Shown: positions 45,713 through 55,528, counted from the first letter of the stretch. The stretch is DNA of 64,000 nucleotides from an uncultured Alcanivorax sp. (GCF_947258575.1 NZ_CAMYIV010000012.1:522273-586272), one strand, 5' to 3'. Numbers and translations are program-made. The notes: generated from the sequence alone by a model not told the origin.

Positions 45713-45897
45713 AGCTGTCGGAGAATGTTACTGCGCACTCTTCGATCAAGCGATCAGTTTGTAGTAGCTATGCTTGTCCCCCCAGGGGATCTACGACATG
45801 CGAACCGCGAAGCGGTGCGGCTGATAACATCTGACGTCGCTAGTGCCTTTGGCGAAATCGGGAGAATATTGCACGGCTTTTTTCCTCGCTAAGGCTC

Positions 45898-45925
45898 GGT
45901 TCGCCATGCGAGCATGGCTCCTACA
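45898..45925. repeat. REP-like unit overlapping the recD stop
   Basis: Read on the minus strand: TGTAGGAGCCATGCTCGCAT then GGCGAACC. Stem GCCATGC-TCGCATGGC. The TAG of TGTAG is the recD stop codon. The preceding 45713-45897 stretch between the two convergent genes holds no gene. Confidence 0.75.
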
Positions 45926-47858
45926 TTAACCGCTCTGCCAACCCGGACGCCCGCCAGGTACGTTTCTTGACGGCGCTATCCAGCACCGCCGGTTTGCCGA
46001 ATTCCAGCAAGGTGAAGCGGTCACGGGCGCGGGTGACGGCGGTGTAGATCAGTTCCCGGGTGAGCAGCGGATGGGGGGCGTCCGGTAACACCAGCAGGGT
46101 ATGCCGGAATTCCGAGCCCTGGGATTTATGCACCGTCATGGCATAAACGGTTTCCACGCCGTCCAGGCGACTGGGCAGTACCCATTTGATGCGGCCGTCC
46201 GGTAACTGAAACGCGACTCGCAGCAGTAACTCCGCTTTGCCATTCCTCTCTTCCAGCAGCGGCAGGGTCAGCCCCACATCGCCGTTCATTAACCCCAGCT
46301 GATAATCGTTGCGGGTCATCATCACCGGCCGGCCCGGATACCATTCCCGCTCCGGGGCCAGGTCCTGTTGTTGCAGGTGGCGGGTGATGCGCTGATTCAG
46401 TTGCTCCACCCCAAACGGCCCGCTGCGCAAACCGCTGAGCAGTTGCTGGTGGGTGAGTTGCTTGAGCAATGCGCTCGCCCAACCATCGAACTCTTGCCGT
46501 TGCGCCGGTGGTGTCGCCACCGCCTGAAACAGAGCACGCAAACCCGGGTGGTCGCCACTGCCGTTCAGCAGCAGGCTTTCCAGTTGCTGGCCGTCGCTGC
46601 GCAGGGGGTGACGATGCAGACTGTCATCGTATTGTTGAAAGGCCTTGCGTACCTGGGACAGGTTTTCTTCGTTCACCGCCCGCGCCAGTTCGCCGATGCC
46701 GGGGCTGTCCTTGGAGCGCCAGTTGGTGCGCAGCATGGCGGTCTGCTGGGCCAGGGCGTTGCCCGGGGCCTGTTCGGTTTCCTGATAGTCGCTGATGTCG
46801 GCGCCACAGGTGTCCCTGACAAATTCGATAGTGCTTTTTTGATAGCGCCCCTGGTGGGCATGGCGACACAGATCGCCCATCACCGCGCCGGCTTCCACGC
46901 TGGCCAGTTGATCCTTGTCGCCCAGCAGGATCAGCCGGGTGTGCGGGCTCAGGGCTTCCAGCAGGCTGGCCATCATGTCCATGTCGATCATGCTGGCTTC
47001 GTCCACCACCACCAGATCCGCGTGTAGCGGATTGTCAGCGTGGTGACGGAAGTGGCGGCTGTCCGGGCGGGTGCCGAGCAGGCGGTGCAGGGTGGTGACT
47101 TCCGTGGGGATGGCGTCGCGTACCGGGGTTTCCACGTCCAGTTGTTGCACCTGTTCGCCGATGGATTCGGTGAGCCGCGCCGCCGCCTTGCCGGTGGGGG
47201 CGGCGAGGCGAATACGCAGTCGCTGATCATCCGCCATGGCCAGGCTTTGCAGCAGCCCCAGCAGGCGCACCACGGTGGTGGTTTTGCCTGTGCCGGGGCC
47301 GCCGGTGATGATGCCGATACCGCTGCGGCTGGCCAGCGCGCAGGCCACCTGTTGCCAGTCGGTCTGGGCGCCGGCGCTCGGGAATAATCGGATCAGGGCG
47401 TCGTGCAGGTGCTTGACAGGCAACGGGCTGACCGTGGCCAGTCGCTGGTCGATGGCCTCGGCCACAGACACTTCCCGGGCCCAGTTACGGCGCAGGTAAA
47501 GGCGGCTGCCATCCAGCACCAGGGGTGTGCTGCCGTTGTGACTGACCAGCGGACTGTGTTGCAGATCATGCAGCCAGTCATCCGGTTTGCCGGGCAGCAG
47601 GGTCACCAGTTCCGCCGGCGGGCTGGTGCCCCACAGCTGGGTGGCCAGCTCCCGGTTTTTCAGGTCCAGACAGAGATGGCCGCTGACTTGTTGATTGCTG
47701 GTGAAGGCGGCGAGCAGCAACACTTCGTAGCTTGCCTGGGGGCATTGCTGGTTAAGGAAGTGGGCAATGGCCACGTCCAGATCGCGCAGCAGGTTGTTGT
47801 CACGCAGCAAGATCAGCGCGTCTTCCCAGGTGAGGGCGGAGAACAGATCAGTTTGCAT
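45921..47858 (-). CDS. recD: Exodeoxyribonuclease V alpha chain (RecD)
   Basis: The 5'-3' helicase of RecBCD, which processes double-strand breaks. 645 residues with Walker A GGPGTGKT at 186-193, Walker B VVVDEASMIDMDMM, GDKDQLASVEAGAVMGDLC, and the C-terminal helicase motif AMTVHKSQGSEF then YTAVTRARDRFTL. ATG 47858 has AGGAGA upstream; the in-frame extension further up lies in repeat sequence. The last codons and stop lie at a REP element, so the C-terminus may be altered from the ancestral one. Last gene of recC-recB-recD. Confidence 0.97.
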   Translation of the reverse strand: MQTDLFSALTWEDALILLRDNNLLRDLDVAIAHFLNQQCPQASYEVLLLAAFTSNQQVSGHLCLDLKNRELATQLWGTSPPAELVTLLPGKPDDWLHDLQHSPLVSHNGSTPLVLDGSRLYLRRNWAREVSVAEAIDQRLATVSPLPVKHLHDALIRLFPSAGAQTDWQQVACALASRSGIGIITGGPGTGKTTTVVRLLGLLQSLAMADDQRLRIRLAAPTGKAAARLTESIGEQVQQLDVETPVRDAIPTEVTTLHRLLGTRPDSRHFRHHADNPLHADLVVVDEASMIDMDMMASLLEALSPHTRLILLGDKDQLASVEAGAVMGDLCRHAHQGRYQKSTIEFVRDTCGADISDYQETEQAPGNALAQQTAMLRTNWRSKDSPGIGELARAVNEENLSQVRKAFQQYDDSLHRHPLRSDGQQLESLLLNGSGDHPGLRALFQAVATPPAQRQEFDGWASALLKQLTHQQLLSGLRSGPFGVEQLNQRITRHLQQQDLAPEREWYPGRPVMMTRNDYQLGLMNGDVGLTLPLLEERNGKAELLLRVAFQLPDGRIKWVLPSRLDGVETVYAMTVHKSQGSEFRHTLLVLPDAPHPLLTRELIYTAVTRARDRFTLLEFGKPAVLDSAVKKRTWRASGLAERLM

Positions 47859-47911
47859 GGGCTCTCCTGGCGATTGGCCTATTGAGAGGCCGGATAGCAA
47901 TGCGCTTCGTA

Positions 47912-48025
47912 GCGTCACCCTCTCCCTGTCCCTCTCCCCTCAAGGGAGAGGGGACCCTCCAGAGGGGGGAGTGGTTAGCTCCCCTCTCCCTTGAGGGGAG
48001 AGGGGTTGGGGGAGAGGGTGAGACG
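47912..48025. repeat. CCCTCTCCC palindromic element between recB and recD
   Basis: GCGTCACCCTCTCC at the left pairs with GGAGAGGGTGAGACGC at the right. Inside, CCTCTCCCCTCAAGGGAGAG near 47931-47950 is mirrored near 47979-48004. The element, about 110 bases, fills the recB-recD gap almost completely. Confidence 0.8.
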
Positions 48026-48056
48026 CTCCATGCGTTGAGATGGTTTGTCATCGCGC

Positions 48057-51000
48057 TCATTCGTTCCCTCCAAACATCTCATCCAGCGCTTCAATTAACT
48101 CGGTCTCCGGTCTATCAAACACTGTCCCCGCCGCCGGGCCTTGCAGACCGCGCAGGAAGACATAGACGGCGCCGCCCAGGTGCTGGTCGGGATCATAATC
48201 CGGCAGGCGGCTTTTCAGCAGGCGGTGCAGGGCCAGCAGGTAGAGCACGTATTGCACTTCGTAGCGTTTTTCCAGCACCGCATCGGTCATGGCGTCCAGG
48301 GTGTAGGCGCTGTCATCCACGCCCAGCCAGTTGGATTTGTAGTCGAGCACGTAGTACTTGCCGTCGTGCTCGAACACCAGATCGATAAAGCCCTTGAGCA
48401 TGCCGTTGAGGGTATCCGCTTCCAGTCGCGGGCGTGGGTGCTGTGGATGGATATGCTGGCGGATCAGGGTGTCCATCTCGGCCACTTTCACCTGGTGGGC
48501 GGGGAACACGAATTCCAGTTCCGGCACATAGGTGTGCAGGGTGTTGAGAGCGATCTCGCTTTTCGCCAGCGGCAAGGGCGTGGTGACCGCCTGCTTCCAC
48601 CAGTGGCGGATCACCTCGATATAATCCTGCCAGCCCCGGGCCTGCAGTTTTTCTTCCACGCTGGTTTCAAACTCGGTCGGGTCGTCGAGGGTTTGCGTGA
48701 AGCGCTGGTTGGCGGCCTGCTCCAGTACATCGTGGAGCAGGGTGCCCGGTGCGGCGCCACGGGGGAAGGCGTGGATGGTATCGGGCAGTGGTTCGGCGTC
48801 ATCGATAACGGTGTCGTCCTGCTGCTCGGCCAGTTGATCGCCGCGCGGGTCCGCCGGGGCCAGGGTTTCCTGTACCTGCTTGAGCGCACTGTAGCTGGCA
48901 ATCCACCAGGGTTGCCGTTGTCGCGCCACAGGAATCAGCGGCGTGCGCAGGGTCCGCGCTTGCGCTTTGGGTTGATAGCATTCCGGATTGCTGTCCGGCG
49001 CGTTGATGATGGCGACCGCATCATCGGCCACCGGTGTTAGCGCGGTACGCAGGCCGTCGTTGGCCACGCCATTGCCGAACAGCAAGCGGCCGATGGCGCT
49101 TTTCTCCAGTTGATTCTGTTTGCCGCGGCCCTTGATGTAGGGGGCCAGACCCAGGGTGCAGGTGTGGCAGGCGCGGGTCAGGGCCACGTAGAGCAGACGC
49201 ATGTCTTCGGCGAGCCGTTCATGGTCCGCCTTGTTTTCCACGGTCTCGTCCGGTTCCAGCGACACATTGAGATGATCGTTTTCGTGGTAGCGCAGCGGCG
49301 GCTTGTTCTTGTCCGCCGGGCGGAAGCTGCAGATAAAGGGCAGGTACACCAGCGGGTATTCCAGGCCCTTGGATTTGTGGATGGTGATGACTTTGACCCG
49401 GTCGTCGTCACTTTCCAGACGCAGGATACTTTCCTTGCTACTGCCGCGGCCTTCCTCAACCGTGTCTTCCAGATAGCGGATCAATGACTGTTCGCCATCC
49501 AGCTGGGTGGCGGCCTGCTGCAGCAGTTCGGCCAGGTGCAGCAGGTTGGTCAGGGCGCGCTCGCCGTCCAGGCTCTGGCTGAGCCGGGCGGGTACATGAA
49601 AATCCATCAGCAGGCTGCGCAACATGGGTAGCACGCCCTGGGTCTGCCATTGCTGGCGATAGCCGTGAAACTGCTCCACGGTTTCTTCCCAGCGCACTTC
49701 ATCCTGATTGAGGGCATCCAGTTCCGCGTAGGCCAGGTCCAGCACGGTGCAGGCCAGGGCGCTGCGTACCCGGGTATCGGATTCCGGGGTGGCGCAGGCG
49801 TGCAGGATCAGCAGCAAGTCATGGGCTTCGGGCTGGGCAAATACGGAATCCTGATCGGACAGATAGACGCTGCGTACCTGCCGCTCCATCAGCGCATCGC
49901 GGATGGCTTTGGCTTCGGTGCGATCGCGTACCAGGATGGCAATATCGTTGGGTTGCAGGGGCCGGAAGCTGTCGGCTTTCTGGAAGCCGGTGACGCCTTG
50001 TACGGCACCGTTAAGCAGATGGGCAATTTCACTGGCGCAGCGTGCCGCCTGCTCATCGCGGTATTGGCCGGCGCTCACCGGTTTTTCCTGCTCGTCCACC
50101 CACAGGGTAATGCCGGATTTTTCGTTGTTGTCGACTAACAGAACGTCCTTGCGGCCGTTGGCCTTTACCGCTTCAAAGGGAATGGCGTTGTCCATCATGA
50201 ACACATCGCCAAAGGTATTCTGGCTGTAGGTGAAAAGATGGTTCACGGCACTGACCATGGCGTCGGCGCTGCGGAAGTTTTTGTCCAGGGTGTAGTGGTT
50301 GCCTTCTGTGGCCCGGCGGGCTTTCAGGTAGGTAAAGACGTCGGCGCCACGGAAGGCGTAGATGGCCTGCTTGGGATCACCGATCATGAACCAGCCAGTG
50401 CCTTCCTGCCCTTCATAAAGCGCGGAAAAAATGCCGTACTGGGTGGGGTCGGTATCCTGGAATTCGTCGATCAATGCCACCGGGAACTGGTCGCGGATGA
50501 CCTGGGCCAGACGCTCACCGTTGCCGCCTTTCAGGGCATCGTGCAGGCGGCTGAGCATGTCGTCGAAACCCATGGTGGCGGTCTGGCGACGGACCTGATC
50601 CACGCGCCGGTCGATCCAGGCGGCGGCATGGGCGAGAAGGTCGGTGCGGGGCAACTGTGTATTTGCCCGGCCTTCCATGACCGCATCCAGCTGCTGGCAG
50701 AAGGCAAAGTCCGGGCGGTGTTCCTGCCCGGCCTTGGTGAGCTTCATGCCTTCATGGGAAAACTTCGCCAGGGTGTCGTAGGCCTTGTCGTTGAGTCGTT
50801 CGCCATTGGCGTAGCGTTGCAGGGTTTGCAGCATGCCGGGCAGGCTGGTGGTGCGGTAGCTGTTGCCGTTGAGCCACTTGTTGTCGCGGGCAGCGCGCAC
50901 CCATTCGAGAAAGTCCGGCAGTTCGGCGGCCAGTTGCTGGCGGGCTTGTTGATCCTTGTCCGCCTGGGGGCCGGTTTGTGCGAGCCAGTGAGTGACGCTT

Positions 51001-51650
51001 TGCGGTAGCTCCTCCGGGTCGGCTTCTTTCAAACCGAGCAGGGGGCGGCAGGCCTCCAGCAGCGCATCCGGGTTGCCCAGGTTGTCGCTTTGCAGGGCAT
51101 TGGCGGCGCTTACCGGGAAATCGGCGATCACGGAACGCCAGTAATCCCGCGCCGCCATTTGTTGTTCGTCGCTGGCGTCTTCCTGCAACTCCAGACTGAA
51201 CAGGCTGCCGGAATCGAAGGCATGCTGTTTGAGCATGCGGTTGCAGAAGCCGTGGATGGTGTAGATGGCGGCTTCGTCCATCCACTGGGCGGCGGCGTCC
51301 AGGCGCTGGGCACAACGGGCGCGGTCGTCCGGGTCGCTATAGTCGTTGAGCAATTCGGCCAGCACCGGGTCGTCGGCGCCGGCATTGGCATCGGCAAAGA
51401 TGCGCGCGGCATCGGCCAGGCGGTCGCGGATCCGTTCACGCAGTTCTTCCGTGGCCGCTTCGGTGAAGGTCACCACCAGAATCTCCGGCGGCAGCAGCGG
51501 GCGCGAGAAGGCATTCTCGTCGCCATGACCCAGCACCAGACGCAGATAAAGGGCGGCCAGGGTAAAGGTCTTGCCGGTGCCGGCACTGGCTTCGATCAGC
51601 CGGGTACCGTGCAGCGGAAAGGTAATCGGGAGCGGACGTTCAACGTTCAT
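48057..51650 (-). CDS. recB: Exodeoxyribonuclease V beta chain (RecB)
   Basis: 3'-5' helicase and nuclease of RecBCD, 1197 residues. Walker A EASAGTGKTFT at residues 20-30; helicase motifs VTFTEAATEELRERI, ALIDEFQDTDP, YAFRGADVFTYL, and ITIHKSKGLEYPLVYLP then LYVALTRA. The C-terminal RecB nuclease carries the catalytic DYK in YYVLDYKSNW with FIDLVF before it. ATG at 51650 with GGGGGTAG upstream. The gap to recC holds a MITE-like element, and the gap to recD another palindrome. Confidence 0.98.
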   Translation of the reverse strand: MNVERPLPITFPLHGTRLIEASAGTGKTFTLAALYLRLVLGHGDENAFSRPLLPPEILVVTFTEAATEELRERIRDRLADAARIFADANAGADDPVLAELLNDYSDPDDRARCAQRLDAAAQWMDEAAIYTIHGFCNRMLKQHAFDSGSLFSLELQEDASDEQQMAARDYWRSVIADFPVSAANALQSDNLGNPDALLEACRPLLGLKEADPEELPQSVTHWLAQTGPQADKDQQARQQLAAELPDFLEWVRAARDNKWLNGNSYRTTSLPGMLQTLQRYANGERLNDKAYDTLAKFSHEGMKLTKAGQEHRPDFAFCQQLDAVMEGRANTQLPRTDLLAHAAAWIDRRVDQVRRQTATMGFDDMLSRLHDALKGGNGERLAQVIRDQFPVALIDEFQDTDPTQYGIFSALYEGQEGTGWFMIGDPKQAIYAFRGADVFTYLKARRATEGNHYTLDKNFRSADAMVSAVNHLFTYSQNTFGDVFMMDNAIPFEAVKANGRKDVLLVDNNEKSGITLWVDEQEKPVSAGQYRDEQAARCASEIAHLLNGAVQGVTGFQKADSFRPLQPNDIAILVRDRTEAKAIRDALMERQVRSVYLSDQDSVFAQPEAHDLLLILHACATPESDTRVRSALACTVLDLAYAELDALNQDEVRWEETVEQFHGYRQQWQTQGVLPMLRSLLMDFHVPARLSQSLDGERALTNLLHLAELLQQAATQLDGEQSLIRYLEDTVEEGRGSSKESILRLESDDDRVKVITIHKSKGLEYPLVYLPFICSFRPADKNKPPLRYHENDHLNVSLEPDETVENKADHERLAEDMRLLYVALTRACHTCTLGLAPYIKGRGKQNQLEKSAIGRLLFGNGVANDGLRTALTPVADDAVAIINAPDSNPECYQPKAQARTLRTPLIPVARQRQPWWIASYSALKQVQETLAPADPRGDQLAEQQDDTVIDDAEPLPDTIHAFPRGAAPGTLLHDVLEQAANQRFTQTLDDPTEFETSVEEKLQARGWQDYIEVIRHWWKQAVTTPLPLAKSEIALNTLHTYVPELEFVFPAHQVKVAEMDTLIRQHIHPQHPRPRLEADTLNGMLKGFIDLVFEHDGKYYVLDYKSNWLGVDDSAYTLDAMTDAVLEKRYEVQYVLYLLALHRLLKSRLPDYDPDQHLGGAVYVFLRGLQGPAAGTVFDRPETELIEALDEMFGGNE

Positions 51651-51672
51651 GCGCTACCCCCGGTTGTAACTG

Positions 51673-51845
51673 CGTAGGGTGCACTGAGCCTAAGGCGAAC
51701 TGCACCATTCCACCGTCGGCAGAGTAACCGAATCGCGGCTAAGGAACTGCCAGCCTGGTATCGCACTTTCCCGCGTTGCAGCTTGTCGCTTGTCGCTTGT
51801 AGCTCATCAACGGTGCAGTTCGCCTTAGGCTCAGTGCACCCTACG
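51673..51845. repeat. Short MITE-like element, copy B, between recC and recB
   Basis: The same perfect 34-base arms as 38557-38640 (51673-51706 and 51812-51845), but with a 105-base centre that includes GTTGCAGCTTGTCGCTTGTC (51776-51795), a tract related to the element at 14476-14623. Either a nested insertion or a longer member of the family. It sits inside the recCBD operon. Confidence 0.85.
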
Positions 51846-51866
51846 AAAACAGGAGAAGGGGTGCGT

Positions 51867-54800
51867 TTAATGATCGCCATGTTCACTCCATTGGGCGTGC
51901 TGGTAGAGCGGGGCATAGAGTTGCTCGGTCCAGTAGGCGAAGGCGCTTTGGTCGCCGTGGCGAACCGCGAGCAGGGTGTCGAAGTCGGCCCAGGCGCGGG
52001 CAATGGCCGGTTCCTTGTCCTGTTCCCCGGTGTGCATGAAGCCGGATTCGAACACCTTGCGCGCTTCGTTGTCGCCGTTGTCTTTTTCTTCCCCTTTCAG
52101 CCAGGCGAAGGCGGTGGCGCAGGCGATGGGTAAGGGTTCGCACAGGGCCTGTTGCCAGGCGTGGCCAAGTTGATTCAGACATTGCTGGGCGTCGCTGCGG
52201 TTCAGGGGCGGCAGGGTGATGCGGCCATCCTGCCCTTGAATGTGCGTGGTCAGCGGATGCCCGGCGGCGCAGGCGGCCAGGTGCAGGGTCCAGTCCCGGG
52301 TGAGTTTGTCGAAGCGCTCTTTCAGCTTGCCGGTGTGCAGTACCAGACGCTGGCTATTGGCGGCGGAGCCACGCAAATCCGTGAGCCAGTCTTCGATCTG
52401 CAGGGGCCCGGCGTTAAGACGGATTTCCTGTTGCGGTTGTGGTGCGCCGCTCTTGGCCAGCAGGGCAAAGTAGTGCTCCAGTGGCTGTGACAGGGGCATC
52501 AGCAGGCTGTCGCGGCTGCCTTCGTCAAAGGGGGCCAGGGGCAGGTCGCCGCTGCCGGCCAGGCGATCCAGGGTGTGGGTCATGGCGTCGCCGGCATGCT
52601 CCGGGCCGGCGCGCAGGGCGTCGCTGAGCAACTGGTCCTGTAGCTGGAAACGTTGCAGGCCATCGAAGGCGAAGGGTTCGCTGTCGTCCAGTACCTGACG
52701 TTGCTGTTTCAGGCGAGCTTTCAGCCGTTGCTCGAAAAAGTGCGCCACCGGTTGCTTGAGAAAGCGGCCCAAAGCGGCGCAGGTAATCGGCTCGTCGTTT
52801 TCCAGTGGCGGCAGAGGTTGGTCATTGCTGACTTTGTGCGCCTGACCATCGTGGAGCGCGCGCCATTCGTTGGCATAAGTGTGTAGTGAATCGTTGGCCG
52901 CATCCTGATCACTGTGGAAAAAATAGCGGGCACTGAACGGTTGCAGCGGGTGCGCCACGGTGAGGGCATCCACCGGTTCCCCCTGGTCGGTGTGCCAGCG
53001 CTGGTTGATATGGTCGCGCAGTTGCGCCACCAGCACCGAGGGTGGGCGTTCGCTGTTGTCGCGCACGTTGCGGCCGGTCCAGCTGATGTACAGGCTGTCA
53101 CGAGCGCTGAGCAGGGCTTCCAGAAACAGGTAGCGGTCGTCGTCCCGGCGGGAACGGTCGCCCGGGCGATAGTTGCCCCACTGGCGCATCAGGTCGAAAT
53201 CCATGGGCTGCTCCTGGCGCGGGTAATCGCCGTCCTTCATGCCGAGCAGGCAGACATGGCGGAAGGGAATGGCGCGCATAGGCATCAGGGTGCAGAAATT
53301 GATGCGCCCAGCCATGAACCGTTGTGACAGGCTTTCCGCATTCAGGGCATCGAGCAGGGGACGACGGGCCACGGTGAGCGGCAGGGGGCTGTCGAAGTCC
53401 GCTTCGGCGCAGGCGGCCAGCCAGTCGTTGAGGGCGTCGCGCAGGCCCGCATCCAGGGTCTGGTCGGTTTCGTCCACGGGGGCGAACAGGTCATCCAGTA
53501 ACCGGGTGAAACGTTGTTGCCACTCCCTGGCGCTGGCGTCCTGACGGGATTGTTGCCAGTGGTGCTCCAGGGTATCGAGCAGGCGCGACAGGCGGCCGGC
53601 CAGCTCCGCGCCCAGCCCGGCCACTTCGTCCAGGGGTTCGATGCCCATCCAGGCTGGGCCGTCGCCGAGCAGGTAGCCGGCCAGCATCCGTTTCAGGCCG
53701 AAGGCCCAGCTGTTCTGTTCGAAGCCGGGCACGTCCAGGGTGTTGCGTTGCTGGCTATTCAGACCCCAGCGGATGCGGGCCTGGTCGATCCAGCGGGCCA
53801 GTTGCGGCAGGTCACCTTCGTCGATGCCGAAGCGTTCGCGCACCGCCGGCACATCCAGCAGATCGAGAATGTCGGTGGCGGTAAAGCGCCACTGGGGCAG
53901 GTGCAGCAGGGATTCCACCGCCTGGGCCAGGGGGGACGCGGCGCCGGCACTGCGGTCGCTGAGGGTATAGGGCAGATAGCGCGGATCGTCCCGTTCCAGC
54001 TGGCCGAACACGGCGTCGATGTGCGGTGCATAGGCTTCGATGTCCGGCACCATCACGATCACGTCACGGGGCTGCAGGCTTGGGTCGTTACTGAACCGGT
54101 CCAGCAGTTCATCCTGGAGAATTTCCACTTCCCGCTGGGCGCTGTGGCCGATGCGGAAATGCAGGGAGCTGTCCACTTCCAGGGGCGGACGCTGGTCCGG
54201 CACCGGCAGAGGTTCCAGATCGAGAATGTCCTGCTGTAATTGTTGCAACAAGGTGTGCGGTTCGCGGTTTTCAAACAGATCGATCTGGTTCTGGAAGGCG
54301 CTGCGATAGCTGTCCGGATCGTCGTGGTCGTAGAGCAGGCCGATAAAATCCCGGCCCTGTTTGCCCCAGGCAGCCAGCAGCGGATTGACGCGGTTTTCCG
54401 GCAGGGCGGTCAGGTGGCGTTTGCGGTTGTCCAGCTGGCGACGCAGCAGTTGTTTGTCTTCGACGATATCTGCCCAGTAATGCTGGCAGGGGTTCTGTAC
54501 CAGCATCAGGATCTGGCAATGCCGGCTGAGTGCGGCCAACGCTTCCAAAGCCTGCTGGGGCAGGGCGCTGATGCCGAAGATGATCAACCGGCGTGGCAGG
54601 CCCGGCGGTGGAGCGCCCTGTTGTTGAGTGAGTGCGGCCATGAAATCCCGGTGGATGGCGCTGCGGCTGAGGCCTTGTTTGCTGTCATCCATGTCTGCCA
54701 GCAGGGCGCGCCACAGATGCGCCTGCCATAGCTGGCTGGTGGGGAAATCATCAAAGGCGTCGCGATCCTGAGCCTTGCGCAGACGGTCATTGCCGCTTTC

Positions 54801-55259
54801 CCAGTCCGCCAGCCAGTCCGCCCGATAGACCTGGTAGGCATCGAACAGATCCGCCAGCCGTTCGGCCAGTTGATGGCGTTTGCGGCCATCCACATCGTCG
54901 GCGAGAAAATGCCGCAATGGGCCGAAGTGCTCGTTATGGAGAAGCGTGGGCAATAACCGGTACAGGCGCCACAACAGTCGTGATTTATCGAAGGGCGAGG
55001 TGCGCGGCACCTGGGTTTCGCCGAGCACGGTGCGATAGGCGCTCCATAAAAAACGGGCCGGCATCTGGAACTGGAAGCCGGCGCTGATCCCCAGGGCATC
55101 CGCCAGTTGCAGTTTCAGCCACTGGGCCATGCCGTTGGACTGCACCAGAAAGGTTTCCGTTTCCAGTGGTGACAGCGGCTCACGCTGCAGCCAGTCGGCC
55201 ACCAGCTCGGTGAGGGTTTCCAGACGGTTGCCGTGCAGCACCATCAGCCCGTTTTGCAT
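51867..55259 (-). CDS. recC: Exodeoxyribonuclease V gamma chain (RecC)
   Basis: The RecBCD subunit that recognises Chi and splits the DNA strands. About 1130 residues. N-terminal LMVLHGNRLETLTELVADWL, QSNGMAQWLKLQLADALGIS, the inactive helicase-like core (VMVPDIEAYAPHIDAVFGQL, CLLGMKDGDYPR) and the C-terminal nuclease-like fold are visible. Start set at the second ATG (55259) since AGGA is 6 bases upstream; ATG 55265 is too close to it. First gene of recC-recB-recD, as usual when recD does not follow ptrA. Confidence 0.96.
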   Translation of the reverse strand: MQNGLMVLHGNRLETLTELVADWLQREPLSPLETETFLVQSNGMAQWLKLQLADALGISAGFQFQMPARFLWSAYRTVLGETQVPRTSPFDKSRLLWRLYRLLPTLLHNEHFGPLRHFLADDVDGRKRHQLAERLADLFDAYQVYRADWLADWESGNDRLRKAQDRDAFDDFPTSQLWQAHLWRALLADMDDSKQGLSRSAIHRDFMAALTQQQGAPPPGLPRRLIIFGISALPQQALEALAALSRHCQILMLVQNPCQHYWADIVEDKQLLRRQLDNRKRHLTALPENRVNPLLAAWGKQGRDFIGLLYDHDDPDSYRSAFQNQIDLFENREPHTLLQQLQQDILDLEPLPVPDQRPPLEVDSSLHFRIGHSAQREVEILQDELLDRFSNDPSLQPRDVIVMVPDIEAYAPHIDAVFGQLERDDPRYLPYTLSDRSAGAASPLAQAVESLLHLPQWRFTATDILDLLDVPAVRERFGIDEGDLPQLARWIDQARIRWGLNSQQRNTLDVPGFEQNSWAFGLKRMLAGYLLGDGPAWMGIEPLDEVAGLGAELAGRLSRLLDTLEHHWQQSRQDASAREWQQRFTRLLDDLFAPVDETDQTLDAGLRDALNDWLAACAEADFDSPLPLTVARRPLLDALNAESLSQRFMAGRINFCTLMPMRAIPFRHVCLLGMKDGDYPRQEQPMDFDLMRQWGNYRPGDRSRRDDDRYLFLEALLSARDSLYISWTGRNVRDNSERPPSVLVAQLRDHINQRWHTDQGEPVDALTVAHPLQPFSARYFFHSDQDAANDSLHTYANEWRALHDGQAHKVSNDQPLPPLENDEPITCAALGRFLKQPVAHFFEQRLKARLKQQRQVLDDSEPFAFDGLQRFQLQDQLLSDALRAGPEHAGDAMTHTLDRLAGSGDLPLAPFDEGSRDSLLMPLSQPLEHYFALLAKSGAPQPQQEIRLNAGPLQIEDWLTDLRGSAANSQRLVLHTGKLKERFDKLTRDWTLHLAACAAGHPLTTHIQGQDGRITLPPLNRSDAQQCLNQLGHAWQQALCEPLPIACATAFAWLKGEEKDNGDNEARKVFESGFMHTGEQDKEPAIARAWADFDTLLAVRHGDQSAFAYWTEQLYAPLYQHAQWSEHGDH

Positions 55260-55327
55260 GGACATTCCTTGGGGATAATTGCCAAGGGGTAAGCCTAAGG
55301 GAGTCGGGCAGAAGGAGGAAGGGTTAA

Positions 55328-55361
55328 GGCGTCTGACGTGCAGCGTCGAACGTCAGACGCC
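55328..55361 (-). terminator. Hairpin after the small exported-protein gene
   Basis: Perfect 12-bp stem GGCGTCTGACGT (55328-55339) with its complement at 55350-55361. On the minus strand only TTAA follows; on the plus strand CTCTTTTC follows. It lies 6 bases past the small gene's stop and before recC, so it may reduce readthrough into recCBD. Confidence 0.6.
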
Positions 55362-55366
55362 TCTTT

Positions 55367-55528
55367 TCAAAGAACACTCAACCACCATTGCGGGCGCTGC
55401 GATACTTTCTCTGGCGCCGGGTTCTGATGCACGGTGCGGGCGCCGTTTTCATCGGCGCCGTTATCACTGAATAGCACCTGGACAAGCGGGGGTAACAACA
55501 GCAAGGCAAGCAACCATTTTCTGGACAT
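55367..55528 (-). CDS. Small exported or membrane-anchored protein
   Basis: A 53-residue frame beginning MSRKWLLALLLLPPLVQVLF, a strong signal or anchor sequence, followed by a polar tail SDNGADENGARTVHQNPAPE that ends in QWWLSVL. GGGAGA lies 6-8 bases before the ATG at 55528, a good ribosome-binding site, and a hairpin follows the stop. Not recognised. It is upstream of recC on the same strand and divergent from the MocR gene. The real nature of the gene rests on start signals and the hydrophobic segment only. Confidence 0.55.
   Translation of the reverse strand: MSRKWLLALLLLPPLVQVLFSDNGADENGARTVHQNPAPEKVSQRPQWWLSVL

Noticed and set aside
47882..48388. Plus-strand frame over the recB-recD gap
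   Set aside because: It reads through the CCCTCTCCC palindrome and the antisense of recB.
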